NCBI GenBank assembly: GCA_013288895.1
Contig: JABDAY010000013.1
Coordinates: 1 to 41,655 of the forward strand
Origin: Chlamydiota bacterium
Lineage (GTDB): Bacteria; Chlamydiota; Chlamydiia; Chlamydiales; Rhabdochlamydiaceae
Direction: 5' to 3'
Length of the DNA stretch: 41,655 bases
The position numbers and the translations under genes are program-made. The notes beneath the pieces are model-generated. The model ran no database searches. It was given only the letters and a program-made list of their open reading frames with translations, and was not told the DNA's origin. Positions within the stretch are counted from its first letter, which is position 1, and each line of letters starts with the position of its first letter. This document shows positions 19,393-27,077 of this stretch, in pieces.

Positions 19393-20410
19393 GATAAGAC
19401 GCTCTTTAGTTTTACGGGTATTTGTTATTTGTTTAGCTCTCTTAATTTTCCCTGTTATTGTCTATGCAAGCTATGTAACCCTCATTGATGCTCCACGCCA
19501 TGTTCTTTGGCACCTTTTATTCTTTTTTTTAGCAGTGATTTTTTTAGGCGGCGCCATAACAAGTATTTTAGTGAAGCGTATGGCACAGCCGCTAAGACAG
19601 TTAGATGAAGTGATTGTCGAGGTGGAAAAGGGAAACCTCGCTGCAAGATATTCTCCTGACAAACTTGGATTTGAAATAAATATTTTAGGCGCCCATTTTA
19701 ACAAAGCAATGGACTCGATAGTTGAGCTCAATATTGGCCATGAAATTCAAAAAAGTCTTTTCCCTAAAAAATTACCTACAGTCCCTGGAATTGAGTTGGG
19801 AGCCGGGATCCACTTCGCCAAAGAGGTAGGAGGAGATTTTTACGATCTTTTCACCCACGGCTCAAAACTTCATATCACTATTGCGGATACCTCCGGAAAA
19901 GGGGTTGGAGCTTGCCTCTATTCTTTGGGTGTGCGTGGCATGCTAAGAAGTTTTGCTTCTGACCCGCTACAAGAAGCCATTGTTTCAACTAACAATCTTT
20001 TTTGTGAAGATACAGGTGATACAGGCTCATTTGTTACAGCCTGGATTGGGTGCTACGACCCCCATTCCCACTCCCTAGAATACTCCTCCTGTGGCCACCC
20101 TCATGCCCTCCTTTTTCGAGACCATAAAGTCACCGAACTTTCCACACCCGGCATTGCCCTAGGAACTGTCTCCTTCACCTCAGTTAATACCGCTCATCTC
20201 AAACTTCAGCGTGGCGATCTCGTTATTCTATTCACTGACGGAGTCACTGAGGCCCGCGATGAAAATGGCAAAATGTTCGGCAAACTGCGCCTCATCGATG
20301 CCATCCAGCAAAACAAACACCTCTCCGCCCAAACACTCGTCGACACCATCCTCGCACGCATCTCCCGCGAAGATGACGACATCACCCTCGTCGCCCTAAA
20401 GGCTTTTTAA
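19367..20410 (+). CDS. rsbU: RsbU-like PP2C-family serine phosphatase with HAMP domain
   Basis: 347 aa. Two membrane helices (about 15-35 and 47-68) enclose only a short loop, then HAMP (69-120), then a PP2C/SpoIIE phosphatase: VGGDFYDL, IADTSGKGVGACL, SSCGHPHALLF, FTDGVTEARDENG and DDDITLVALKAF. It dephosphorylates anti-anti-sigma partners in the Rsb partner-switch that tunes sigma66 in Chlamydia. C. trachomatis RsbU (CT588) is much longer and has a large periplasmic ligand-binding domain; that sensor is absent here. The stop codon overlaps a hairpin (20409-20433). A diverged duplicate of the last 16 codons lies at 22032-22079 beyond an inserted unit. Confidence 0.9.
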   Translation: MAYFNFSSKIRRSLVLRVFVICLALLIFPVIVYASYVTLIDAPRHVLWHLLFFFLAVIFLGGAITSILVKRMAQPLRQLDEVIVEVEKGNLAARYSPDKLGFEINILGAHFNKAMDSIVELNIGHEIQKSLFPKKLPTVPGIELGAGIHFAKEVGGDFYDLFTHGSKLHITIADTSGKGVGACLYSLGVRGMLRSFASDPLQEAIVSTNNLFCEDTGDTGSFVTAWIGCYDPHSHSLEYSSCGHPHALLFRDHKVTELSTPGIALGTVSFTSVNTAHLKLQRGDLVILFTDGVTEARDENGKMFGKLRLIDAIQQNKHLSAQTLVDTILARISREDDDITLVALKAF

Positions 20411-20433
20411 CTGTACCTAAAAACGGTACGGTT
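20409..20433. repeat. GTACG hairpin family, copy 1 (overlaps rsbU stop)
   Basis: AACTGTACC and GGTACGGTT form a stem with one non-pairing position, around the 7-nt loop TAAAAAC. It shares arm pattern and loop length with the copies at 20444, 20723 and 22081. Confidence 0.6.
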
Positions 20434-20443
20434 GAATCGGGCA

Positions 20444-20466
20444 GTTGTACGGAATAATCGTACAAC
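20444..20466. repeat. GTACG hairpin family, copy 2
   Basis: Perfect 8-bp stem GTTGTACG / CGTACAAC with loop GAATAAT, followed by TGAAATTT. The same sequence with one loop change recurs at 22081-22103 directly after the displaced rsbU tail. Read as codons it matches a segment of the bro protein (QLYG.IVQLKF). Confidence 0.8.
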
Positions 20467-20545
20467 TGAAATTTGGAATTAAATTCTTGAATATTAGACT
20501 TTCAAGATTTAACATTTTGACCATCTTTAGAACGGAGGAATGCTT

Positions 20546-21409
20546 ATGACAGATAAAGATAGACTTGTTGTTTTTGAGGATAAAAAGATCCGCCGAATTT
20601 TTCACAATGATGAATGGTATTTTTCGATTATTGATATTATAGAAGTTTTAACTAAAAGTCCAAATCCAAGACGGTATTGGTCCGATCTTAAAATGCAACT
20701 TACTGAAACTGAGGGATTTGTTCAACTGTACGGAAAAATCGTACGGTTGAAATTGCTGGCTTCTGATGGCAAAATGAGGGAAACCGATACGGCCAATACA
20801 GAGACCGTTTTTCGCATCATCCAATCGATTCCTTCACCCAAAGCAGAACCCTTTAAAAGATGGTTGGCCCGGGTTGGGTATGAGCGCATCCAGGAAATTG
20901 AAGATCCTGAACTAGCAACTAAACGGACGCGTGCTATTTACAAAGCTAAGGGATATAGCGATGGTTGGATAGAAAAAAGGATGCGCGGAATTGCAATACG
21001 CGAGGAATTAACAGATGAATGGGATAATAGAGGTGTCAGGATTCAGCGTGAATATGCCATTTTAACGGCTGAAATTTCTAAGGCAACCTTTGGAATGACC
21101 CCATCGGAATATAAGGAACATAAAGGTTTACAAAAAGAGAATCTTAGAGACCATATGACCGGTTTGGAGTTAATCTTTTCTATGCTTGGAGAAGCTGCAA
21201 CAAAGGAAATAGCTGTCAGCCAGAATGCTCAAGGTTTTGATGAAAACAAAATAGCCGCCAAAACAGGAGGCAAGATTGCCGGAGATGCAAGACTTCAACT
21301 CGAACAGGAAAGTGGAAAGCCAATCATTTCAAAAGAGAATTATTTAAATAATCAGCCTTCCATAGATATAGACACCCCTGCACTGGACTTTGAAGATGAA
21401 TTTGAGTAA
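20546..21409 (+). CDS. Bro-N domain protein (phage antirepressor-like)
   Basis: 287 aa from the ATG at 20546, which stands 7 nt after a GGAGG; an ATG at 20540 is too close to it. The N-terminus (KIRRIFHNDEWYFSIIDIIE, PNPRRYWSDLKMQL) is a Bro-N/antirepressor domain. A conserved middle follows (FRIIQSIPSPKAEPFKRWLA, GYERIQEIEDPELATKRTRA), then a helical C-terminus with GMTPSEYKEHKGL and LRDHMTGLELIFSMLGEAAT. Related proteins sit on phages and mobile DNA and are thought to bind DNA. Codons for QLYGKIVRLKL contain a GTACG hairpin (20723-20749), also found in the flanks. Paired with the HTH gene at 21421. Confidence 0.85.
   Translation: MTDKDRLVVFEDKKIRRIFHNDEWYFSIIDIIEVLTKSPNPRRYWSDLKMQLTETEGFVQLYGKIVRLKLLASDGKMRETDTANTETVFRIIQSIPSPKAEPFKRWLARVGYERIQEIEDPELATKRTRAIYKAKGYSDGWIEKRMRGIAIREELTDEWDNRGVRIQREYAILTAEISKATFGMTPSEYKEHKGLQKENLRDHMTGLELIFSMLGEAATKEIAVSQNAQGFDENKIAAKTGGKIAGDARLQLEQESGKPIISKENYLNNQPSIDIDTPALDFEDEFE
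20723..20749. repeat. GTACG hairpin family, copy 3 (inside bro coding sequence)
   Basis: CAACTGTACG and CGTACGGTTG flank loop GAAAAAT, in frame with the bro gene. It is nearly the same as the intergenic copies at 20444 and 22081, and the loop is identical to that of the latter. Confidence 0.75.
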
Positions 21410-21420
21410 ATAGGGATAAA

Positions 21421-21915
21421 ATGAAAAAGCTTGAAAACAACAGAAAGACAAAGACCTTCACTTATAAAGGACTTGGAGTTCCAGTGAAGTTGGTGAATGC
21501 CTCCATGAAAAAAGCAATGGGAGTTTGGTTTATTGCTATCAACATGAATAAACTCATGCAAATCGTTTTAGATGCGATTATACATAAACCGACCGCCTTA
21601 ACGAAAGATGAGCTTCGATATATCCGTACATATTTAGAAATGACTATGACAAACTTTGGCAATGCATTCGGAGAGAGTCATGGTGCAGTTTTAAAATGGG
21701 AAGGTAGGCAAAACAGAATTTCTCCTCCGTTAGAATTATGTATTCGTCTCTATGTGCTGAACCATTTGGGCGCCAACGATGAGGAATTCAGGGCATTCTA
21801 TAGGAAATTCAACCTTCACCGATTGTCTAAAAGCCTGGAAAGAGAAAAGTATATTCTTGTTGTCGATGCAACAACAGACGATATGCGGAGGCCGGCTTTT
21901 AGCGAGATGACGTGA
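21421..21915 (+). CDS. Helix-turn-helix protein partner of Bro-N protein (MqsA/XRE-like)
   Basis: 164 aa. Residues about 57-100 (ALTKDELRYIRTYLEMTMTNFGNAFG then SHGAVLKWEGR) have the layout of the HTH in MqsA-type antitoxins and XRE regulators, where the SH.AV.KWE helix reads DNA. The N-terminal part (YKGLGVPVKLVNASMKK) may be the dimer or partner domain. It follows the Bro-N gene by 11 nt and is probably its regulator or partner; a toxin-antitoxin-like pair is possible but unproven. The last nine codons and the stop lie inside the left arm of the 138-bp palindrome, so the present C-terminus may be the product of the palindrome's insertion. Confidence 0.7.
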   Translation: MKKLENNRKTKTFTYKGLGVPVKLVNASMKKAMGVWFIAINMNKLMQIVLDAIIHKPTALTKDELRYIRTYLEMTMTNFGNAFGESHGAVLKWEGRQNRISPPLELCIRLYVLNHLGANDEEFRAFYRKFNLHRLSKSLEREKYILVVDATTDDMRRPAFSEMT

Positions 21916-22025
21916 GGGGGGCCGCTGGCGCAGGGGAGTGTCGCTTAAGCAGCCGGCTGCTGCTTAAGCGACACTCCCCTGCGCCAGCGGGCCCCCCTCA
22001 CGTCATCTCGCTAAAAGCCGGCCTC
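21888..22025. repeat. 138-bp near-perfect palindrome
   Basis: Left arm 21888-21953 and right arm 21959-22025 are reverse complements over 66 positions with a single 1-nt indel (CCGC versus CCCGC) around a 5-nt loop. The arms start GAGGCCGGCTTTTAGCGAGA and are much richer in GC than their surroundings. The left arm includes the end of the HTH gene, and the right arm runs within 7 nt of the displaced rsbU tail. It is unrelated in sequence to the GGGCAC palindromes. Confidence 0.95.
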
Positions 22026-22031
22026 TCTCGT

Positions 22032-22079
22032 ATCTCCCGCGGAGACGACGACATCACCCTTGTCGCTCTCAAGGCTTTT
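22032..22079 (+). pseudogene. Displaced duplicate of the rsbU 3' end
   Basis: These 48 nt match the last codons of rsbU (20360-20407) at 43 of 48 positions and encode ISRGDDDITLVALKAF. Four of the five differences are synonymous. The match continues into the following GTACG hairpin and TGAAATTT. There is no start or body, so it is a gene-end remnant flanking the bro insertion. Confidence 0.88.
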
Positions 22080-22080
22080 A

Positions 22081-22103
22081 GTTGTACGGAAAAATCGTAC
22101 AAC
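22081..22103. repeat. GTACG hairpin family, copy 4
   Basis: GTTGTACG / CGTACAAC with loop GAAAAAT, directly after the rsbU-tail duplicate and followed by TGAAATTT as at 20467. Together with the tail it forms a direct repeat bounding the inserted unit. Confidence 0.8.
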
Positions 22104-22182
22104 TGAAATTTCTGCTTAAGGAGCATGGCCTTGCATTCTTCTATATTCTATTTTTTGTAGGGCTTGGGTGCGTTTTTCTAGT

Positions 22183-23319
22183 TCAGACAATATCTGATAA
22201 ATCTATGTGATTTACCGGGATTCTTTCTAATTTATACGATTGTTTTTCTAGCCATGTGTAGCTAAAACTAAAATGATTTGTTGTTGCAAAATCCTCCATC
22301 ACCTTCCTATCAAGATGACATCCATAGATTTCTAGTTTTTGTAAATTTGTTAAGTTTACAAACTGGAAGATCCCTTCCCTAGTTAAATTTATAATGGTCT
22401 TTGGATTCAAGCGAAGAGTTAGCTCCCGAAGGCTTGAGAAGCGTGATAAATAAGCAATTCCTATCTCAGATAAGGGCTCATGAGGAAAGTATAGCTCAAG
22501 ATCTACCAGCTTCGTTGTTGTGATAGTGCGCGCTAAAGAAATGATCCATTCTTCTGTTGCTTCATCGCAGAAAATAGAAAGGCTATTTAATTTATTAAAT
22601 CCAACATTTAACTCGGGAGGATAATCTGTAAATTTATCATCTCGACAAACTTCAATTTGCACATCTTCCAATTCACAATCTTTTTCCTCAGAAGCTTTTA
22701 AAAGAGAAAGTAACTCCATTTTTTCTGCTTCGCGAATGGTAAAACTTGTCAATCTGGGACAGTGGCGGAGCACGCTTTCGAGGGTAATGGAGGGTAATGA
22801 AGGTTCTGGCGGCGGGATCAACACGTTTAGCCTTCTTTCAGGGCCTGGCACTTGCAAAGTAAGGATTTTAAGCTCAGGAAAGTTTGGTTCTCCTTTTATT
22901 GGGAATAACAGTTCAAATTCCTTTATTTGTCCCTTGGTATCAAAGGTGGAAGCTCTTATTAAGTTTAATGAAGTGAGCTGTTGTCTTACTTGTAAAATAA
23001 GACACGTAGATCTTTCGGCGCCAATCTCATGTAAAAAGGGGCGATACACGTACATCTTATCTAGACGCCCACGATTAGCAGGTGCTTTAAGATTGAGTTT
23101 TTTATTATACCAGTACCCCAAGTCTTCATCCCAGGAAAGCAATCGAGATTGAGTGATGTGTGAAATCCACGCTGTATTGATTATATCAGGAAGGCAAGAA
23201 TTCCATAATTTAGAAGTCCTAGAACAACAGCTTAATTCTGATAATTTTAAATAGGAAAAAATAGATTTAAGCATATCAGGTTGTTGCAGAGTTGGAATTA
23301 GTGATAAAGGTGATGCCAT
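22183..23319 (-). CDS. F-box and leucine-rich-repeat protein (candidate host-directed effector)
   Basis: 378 aa from the ATG at 23319. The open frame continues upstream inside the nucleotidyltransferase gene but reads Ser/Lys-rich antisense-like sequence there, so 23319 is preferred. Residues about 8-50 (LQQPDMLKSIFSYLKLSELS and RTSKLWNSCL) form an F-box-like motif. The C-terminal half has LRR-like repeats (LNSLSIFCDEATEEWI, LVDLELYF, LRELTLRLNPKTI, LQKLEIYGCHLD). In eukaryotes such proteins link SKP1-cullin ubiquitin ligases to substrates, and intracellular bacteria export mimics. There is no Sec signal, so type III export is the natural guess. It lies right beyond the displaced rsbU tail. 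Confidence 0.78.
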   Translation of the reverse strand: MASPLSLIPTLQQPDMLKSIFSYLKLSELSCCSRTSKLWNSCLPDIINTAWISHITQSRLLSWDEDLGYWYNKKLNLKAPANRGRLDKMYVYRPFLHEIGAERSTCLILQVRQQLTSLNLIRASTFDTKGQIKEFELLFPIKGEPNFPELKILTLQVPGPERRLNVLIPPPEPSLPSITLESVLRHCPRLTSFTIREAEKMELLSLLKASEEKDCELEDVQIEVCRDDKFTDYPPELNVGFNKLNSLSIFCDEATEEWIISLARTITTTKLVDLELYFPHEPLSEIGIAYLSRFSSLRELTLRLNPKTIINLTREGIFQFVNLTNLQKLEIYGCHLDRKVMEDFATTNHFSFSYTWLEKQSYKLERIPVNHIDLSDIV

Positions 23320-23329
23320 ATATTTTTCT

Positions 23330-24523
23330 CTATGAATCCAGAATTTTTTTAAGGATGAGCGCTTTATCTTCGAGGTTTTCATTGACAGAGAGGCGCTCGG
23401 CTTCTTTGAGGAGGAGGCCCATTTGTTTACCGGGGGGGATGCCAGCTTTGAGGAGGTCGTCTGAGGTGATGAGGGGAGTGTTGGATTGGATACGGAGGAT
23501 CGGTTTTTCGAGGGACTGTCTGCGGAGGAGATGCTCGTGGAGGAAGGGTGCGCGCTCCTCTTTTGGGAGGTTTGCAGCGATGATTTTGAGGGTGATCTCG
23601 CTGTAGGGGCTTGCGTAGAATTTTGCCCAGGCGATTTTTTCAAGGGTGGTGATTTTTTTTGCTGCTTGGAGAAAGAGGGCGAAGGTTTTTTCTTCTTTGG
23701 AGAGTTTTAGGTAGTCGCAAAGGGATTCAATTTGGGGAGAGGTGTAGTTTGGGAAGAGTTGGAGGAGTTCGCTGATGGGAGGGGCGTCTTTTGGGAAGTC
23801 TGGGATCGGTTTGACAAGTGGAGTGATCTCGATGTTTTTTAGGTCGGGGAAGATTGTGGAGAGGAGGCCGAGTTTTTGCAGGGTGATGAGGCCAGTATCA
23901 AAATGGGCGAACTGGGACATTTTTTTAAACTCTTGCCAGACCCTTTCCATGGCAACTGCGGGAAGGAGGGTGTGGGCTTGGGCAATGATCGCCTCTTGCG
24001 TGTTTTTCTCGATGGGGAAATCAAAGCGGGTCGAATAGCGGATAGCGCGCATCATCCGGAGTCTATCTTCTAGGAATCTCTCATGGGGGTCTCCGATGGC
24101 GCGGATGATTTTTTTGTTGATGTCCTCTTGCCCTTTTACATAATCTAGAATCTTGTTTTCAATGGGGTCAAAGAACATCCCATTAATCGTAAAATCTCTT
24201 CTTGTGGCGTCTTCTTCGGGGGAGGCTCTTTCAATGCCGGTGGGGCGTCTCCCATCGGTATAACCTCGATCTTTTCGGAAAGTGGCCACTTCGAATTTAT
24301 GGTCACCTTCTACTACGATGACAATGCCAAACGCTACACCTACCGGGATTGTTTTTGGAAAGAGGGCTTGTACCTCGGAAACTGACGCGCTTGTCGCGAT
24401 GTCGATATCGTCAGAGGGTTTTTGAAGGGATAAATCTCTTACCCAGCCTCCTGCAAAATAGGCGGTATGGCCGGCGGCTTTCAGCTTTTTTACAATGGAT
24501 GTTGCAATAGCAAGGGTTGGCAT
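23330..24523 (-). CDS. cca: CCA tRNA nucleotidyltransferase / poly(A) polymerase family protein
   Basis: 397 aa. Class II nucleotidyltransferase head: YFAGGWVRDLSLQKPSDDIDIAT with the metal-binding D.D pair, then the flexible loop and RRDFTINGMFFDPIENKILDYV. The neck/body motif is ERFLEDRLRMMRAIRYSTRF. Family members either add CCA to tRNA ends or polyadenylate RNA. The tRNA at 9865 lacks an encoded CCA, so a CCA-adding enzyme is required by this organism and this is a candidate. It diverges from mutL (30-nt gap) and is followed 10 nt later by the F-box gene. Confidence 0.9.
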   Translation of the reverse strand: MPTLAIATSIVKKLKAAGHTAYFAGGWVRDLSLQKPSDDIDIATSASVSEVQALFPKTIPVGVAFGIVIVVEGDHKFEVATFRKDRGYTDGRRPTGIERASPEEDATRRDFTINGMFFDPIENKILDYVKGQEDINKKIIRAIGDPHERFLEDRLRMMRAIRYSTRFDFPIEKNTQEAIIAQAHTLLPAVAMERVWQEFKKMSQFAHFDTGLITLQKLGLLSTIFPDLKNIEITPLVKPIPDFPKDAPPISELLQLFPNYTSPQIESLCDYLKLSKEEKTFALFLQAAKKITTLEKIAWAKFYASPYSEITLKIIAANLPKEERAPFLHEHLLRRQSLEKPILRIQSNTPLITSDDLLKAGIPPGKQMGLLLKEAERLSVNENLEDKALILKKILDS

Positions 24524-24553
24524 ATATTATTATGATAGTGAAAAAGGAGAACT

Positions 24554-26068
24554 ATGTCCATCATTCGCACACTCTCTGAACAGACAATCAACCTGATTGC
24601 CGCCGGAGAAGTGATTGAAAATCCCGCATCTGTGGTCAAGGAACTGGCCGAAAATGCGCGAGATGCAAAAGCTAAAAATATCAAGATTGAGATTGCGGGC
24701 GGGGGTTTTGCAAAGATTGTTGTGAGCGATGATGGAACAGGAATGGGAAAAGATGATGCGGTTTTAAGTATCGAGCGTTATGCCACCTCAAAAATCCGGA
24801 GCGCGGATGATTTGCTCTCTTTAAAGACGATGGGATTTAGGGGGGAAGCTTTGGCTTCCATTGCCGCCATTTCAAAAATGAGCATCACCACATCTACGGG
24901 CGACATGGGGGTTTGTGTTGAGGTGGAGGGGGGAAAGTTACTTTCTGTAAAACCCGCTCCTAGAAGACGGGGGACAACCGTCGAGGTCCGCTCCCTATTT
25001 TACAATGTCCCTGCGCGGAAAAAATTTCAAAAAGGGGAAACCCCATCTGCAAGCGAGATCTCAAAAGCGATCAGTCAGCTTTCTCTTGCTTATCCAGAGA
25101 TCAACTTTAATGATTCCCCTTTTGGTTTAGCAGAAAGAATAAGGAGGATCTTAGGAGAAGAATTTTTCTCATCGATGGTAAAAATAGATCTGGATGTAGC
25201 CTCCGGGTATATCGGAGCTCCTGCATTCTCTCGGCCGAATAGAACGGGGCAATATATTTTTATTAATCAGAGGGGCGTGGTATGCCCTGCTATTTCGTTT
25301 GCAGTAAAGGATGGGTACGGCACTTATATTGAGGAGGGGCGCCATCCGGTTTTTGTTTTGCATTTTTCCCTCTCTGAGGATTTAGTAGATGTGAACGTTC
25401 ATCCTCAGAAAAAAGAGGTGAGACTTGCGGAGGAGGGAAAAATTAAGGAGATGATACGCTCTTCGATTAATAGTAGTTTGCAGAAAAAAACGGGTGTTTC
25501 TGTATCTCTCCCTGCATTTACTCCGACTCCTTACCCCACATCTTTTTCTTTTAAGGAGGAACCTTCAGATTTTATTGAAGAAAGACTTCCGATAGATGAC
25601 ACCCATTTTGTAGGGATTTATTACCGTTTTTTAATTATTCAAAAGGAAAAGCTTGTATTTGTGGATCTTCATCTTGCGCAAAAGAGGATTTTTTATGAGC
25701 GGATGAAAAAAAAGGAAAAACCCTCAACACAAAGGTTATTATTCCCCCTTACACTCCCCTTTGTTATTGAGGATGATCGCTTGGAAGAATTAAGGGAGAT
25801 GGGGTTTGAATTGCATCAAGCAAGTGCAAATAGTTTTATCGTCGATGCGATTCCCGATTTTTTAGATGAGATGCGCGTCTCCGATTTTATTCAAAAGCCA
25901 GATCAGCAAATGAGCTGCTTTGTATATAAAAAGGGATTTATGCTACAAGAGGGAGTATCTCTCTATAAAGAGTTAATGAAATGCAAAGAGCCCTCCATTT
26001 GCCCAGAGGGTAAACCCATAATGACAGGTTTAAATACAGATGAGATCGAACAACTCTTCAAGAATTAA
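24554..26068 (+). CDS. mutL: DNA mismatch repair protein MutL
   Basis: 504 aa, shorter than typical MutL (about 580-620). The N-terminal GHKL ATPase is intact: AAGEVIENPASVVKELAEN (E30, N34), SDDGTGM (58-64), ATSKI and GFRGEAL (94-100), followed by the transducer domain with NVHPQKKEVR. The C-terminal dimerisation domain has VDLHLAQKRIFYERM (about 370-384) where endonuclease-active MutLs carry DQHAAHER..YE, and the DQHA(X)2E(X)4E metal motif is broken. It probably signals mismatches to a separate nuclease or has lost incision. The last 29 nt overlap pepP, the same gene pair as CT575-CT574 in C. trachomatis. Confidence 0.93.
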   Translation: MSIIRTLSEQTINLIAAGEVIENPASVVKELAENARDAKAKNIKIEIAGGGFAKIVVSDDGTGMGKDDAVLSIERYATSKIRSADDLLSLKTMGFRGEALASIAAISKMSITTSTGDMGVCVEVEGGKLLSVKPAPRRRGTTVEVRSLFYNVPARKKFQKGETPSASEISKAISQLSLAYPEINFNDSPFGLAERIRRILGEEFFSSMVKIDLDVASGYIGAPAFSRPNRTGQYIFINQRGVVCPAISFAVKDGYGTYIEEGRHPVFVLHFSLSEDLVDVNVHPQKKEVRLAEEGKIKEMIRSSINSSLQKKTGVSVSLPAFTPTPYPTSFSFKEEPSDFIEERLPIDDTHFVGIYYRFLIIQKEKLVFVDLHLAQKRIFYERMKKKEKPSTQRLLFPLTLPFVIEDDRLEELREMGFELHQASANSFIVDAIPDFLDEMRVSDFIQKPDQQMSCFVYKKGFMLQEGVSLYKELMKCKEPSICPEGKPIMTGLNTDEIEQLFKN

Positions 26069-27077
26069 AAAATTTCAGGCCCATCTTAAAAAGTTGGGGT
26101 GTGATACTTGTATAATAGAAGATCCTGTCGATCTTTTTTATTTAACGGGGCTCCACTTTTCTTGCGGCACCCTGATGGTCAGCCCAAAAGAGGCTCACCT
26201 TTATGTCGATGGACGATATATCCAGGTTGCTCGAGAAAAAAGCCCGACAAAAGTTTCCCTCATTGGAGAACTTGCTCCTGGGAAAATTAAAAAACTGGGG
26301 TTTGATAGCGATACTGTTACATACGCAAGGTATTTGAGCTTAAAGAAAAAATTTCCGAAGGCTAAATTAATTTCTCTTTCTTCTCCTGTAAGACCCCTCC
26401 GTCTCATTAAAGATAAAGAAGAGATCATCCTTATGAAAAAAAGTGCAGACCTTCTTTGGAAGGGGTATCAGCACATGCAAAAAGAGATCAGAGAGGGAAT
26501 TTCTGAAAAGGAACTTGCCCTTATTTTTGAAGTGTTTTGTTTGCAAAATGGTGCAGAGGCGATGGCGTTTGACCCGATTGTAGCTTTTGGCCCAAATAGC
26601 GCCATGCCCCACTATCGCGCGGGGGATACACGCCTTAAAAAAGGAGATGTTGTCCTTATCGATATCGGTGTTGTTCTCAATAATTATCATTCTGACATGA
26701 CGAGAATGCAATTTTTTGGGCCAGCCCATCCAAAGTTGGAGAAGATGTACAACGTTGTAAGGGAGTCACAAAGAGCCGCGCTAAAAAAATGCAAGCCGGG
26801 CGTTAAACTCAAAGAGCTCGATTTAGCTGCCAGAGCCGTCATGAAAAAAAAGGGGATGGAAGATCTTTTTATTCACGGCCTCGGACACGGGATTGGCCTT
26901 CTCACTCATGAGGGGCTAAGAATAAAATTTGATAATATTGATAAAGATATGAAGCTCGAGGCTGGCATGGTGATCACCGTTGAACCAGGCCTTTATGTCC
27001 CAAACCTTGGCGGGATCCGCCATGAGGATACTGTATGTATAACCCCGAGAGGATATGAAAATTTCTTTTCTGAATAA
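26040..27077 (+). CDS. pepP: Xaa-Pro aminopeptidase (M24 metallopeptidase)
   Basis: 345 aa. Removes N-terminal residues preceding proline; cytoplasmic. Creatinase-type N-domain (residues 1-125) and pita-bread catalytic domain with all five metal ligands: D208 (LIDIGVVLNNYHSDMTR) and D219, H283 in HGLGHGIGLLTHE, E315 in TVEPGLYVP and E329 in GGIRHEDTV. The ATG at 26040 lies inside mutL (29-nt overlap), and its own end overlaps the histidine-kinase start by 23 nt, so the three genes are tightly packed. Together with PutA, it could help use host-derived proline, but that is inference. Confidence 0.94.
   Translation: MRSNNSSRIKKFQAHLKKLGCDTCIIEDPVDLFYLTGLHFSCGTLMVSPKEAHLYVDGRYIQVAREKSPTKVSLIGELAPGKIKKLGFDSDTVTYARYLSLKKKFPKAKLISLSSPVRPLRLIKDKEEIILMKKSADLLWKGYQHMQKEIREGISEKELALIFEVFCLQNGAEAMAFDPIVAFGPNSAMPHYRAGDTRLKKGDVVLIDIGVVLNNYHSDMTRMQFFGPAHPKLEKMYNVVRESQRAALKKCKPGVKLKELDLAARAVMKKKGMEDLFIHGLGHGIGLLTHEGLRIKFDNIDKDMKLEAGMVITVEPGLYVPNLGGIRHEDTVCITPRGYENFFSE

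Noticed and set aside
20546-21915. A firm toxin-antitoxin call for the Bro-N/HTH pair
   Set aside because: The HTH resembles MqsA-type antitoxins, but the Bro-N protein lacks any recognisable toxin fold, so only a possible pair is claimed.
21912-22106. 64-codon reading frame across the palindrome and rsbU-tail copy
   Set aside because: It is a chance frame joining palindrome sequence to a gene-end fragment, with no independent start signal.
22183-23643. Longer 486-codon version of the F-box protein starting at 23643
   Set aside because: The extra N-terminal part overlaps the conserved end of the nucleotidyltransferase gene and reads as Ser/Lys-rich low-complexity sequence. The F-box begins right after the ATG at 23319.
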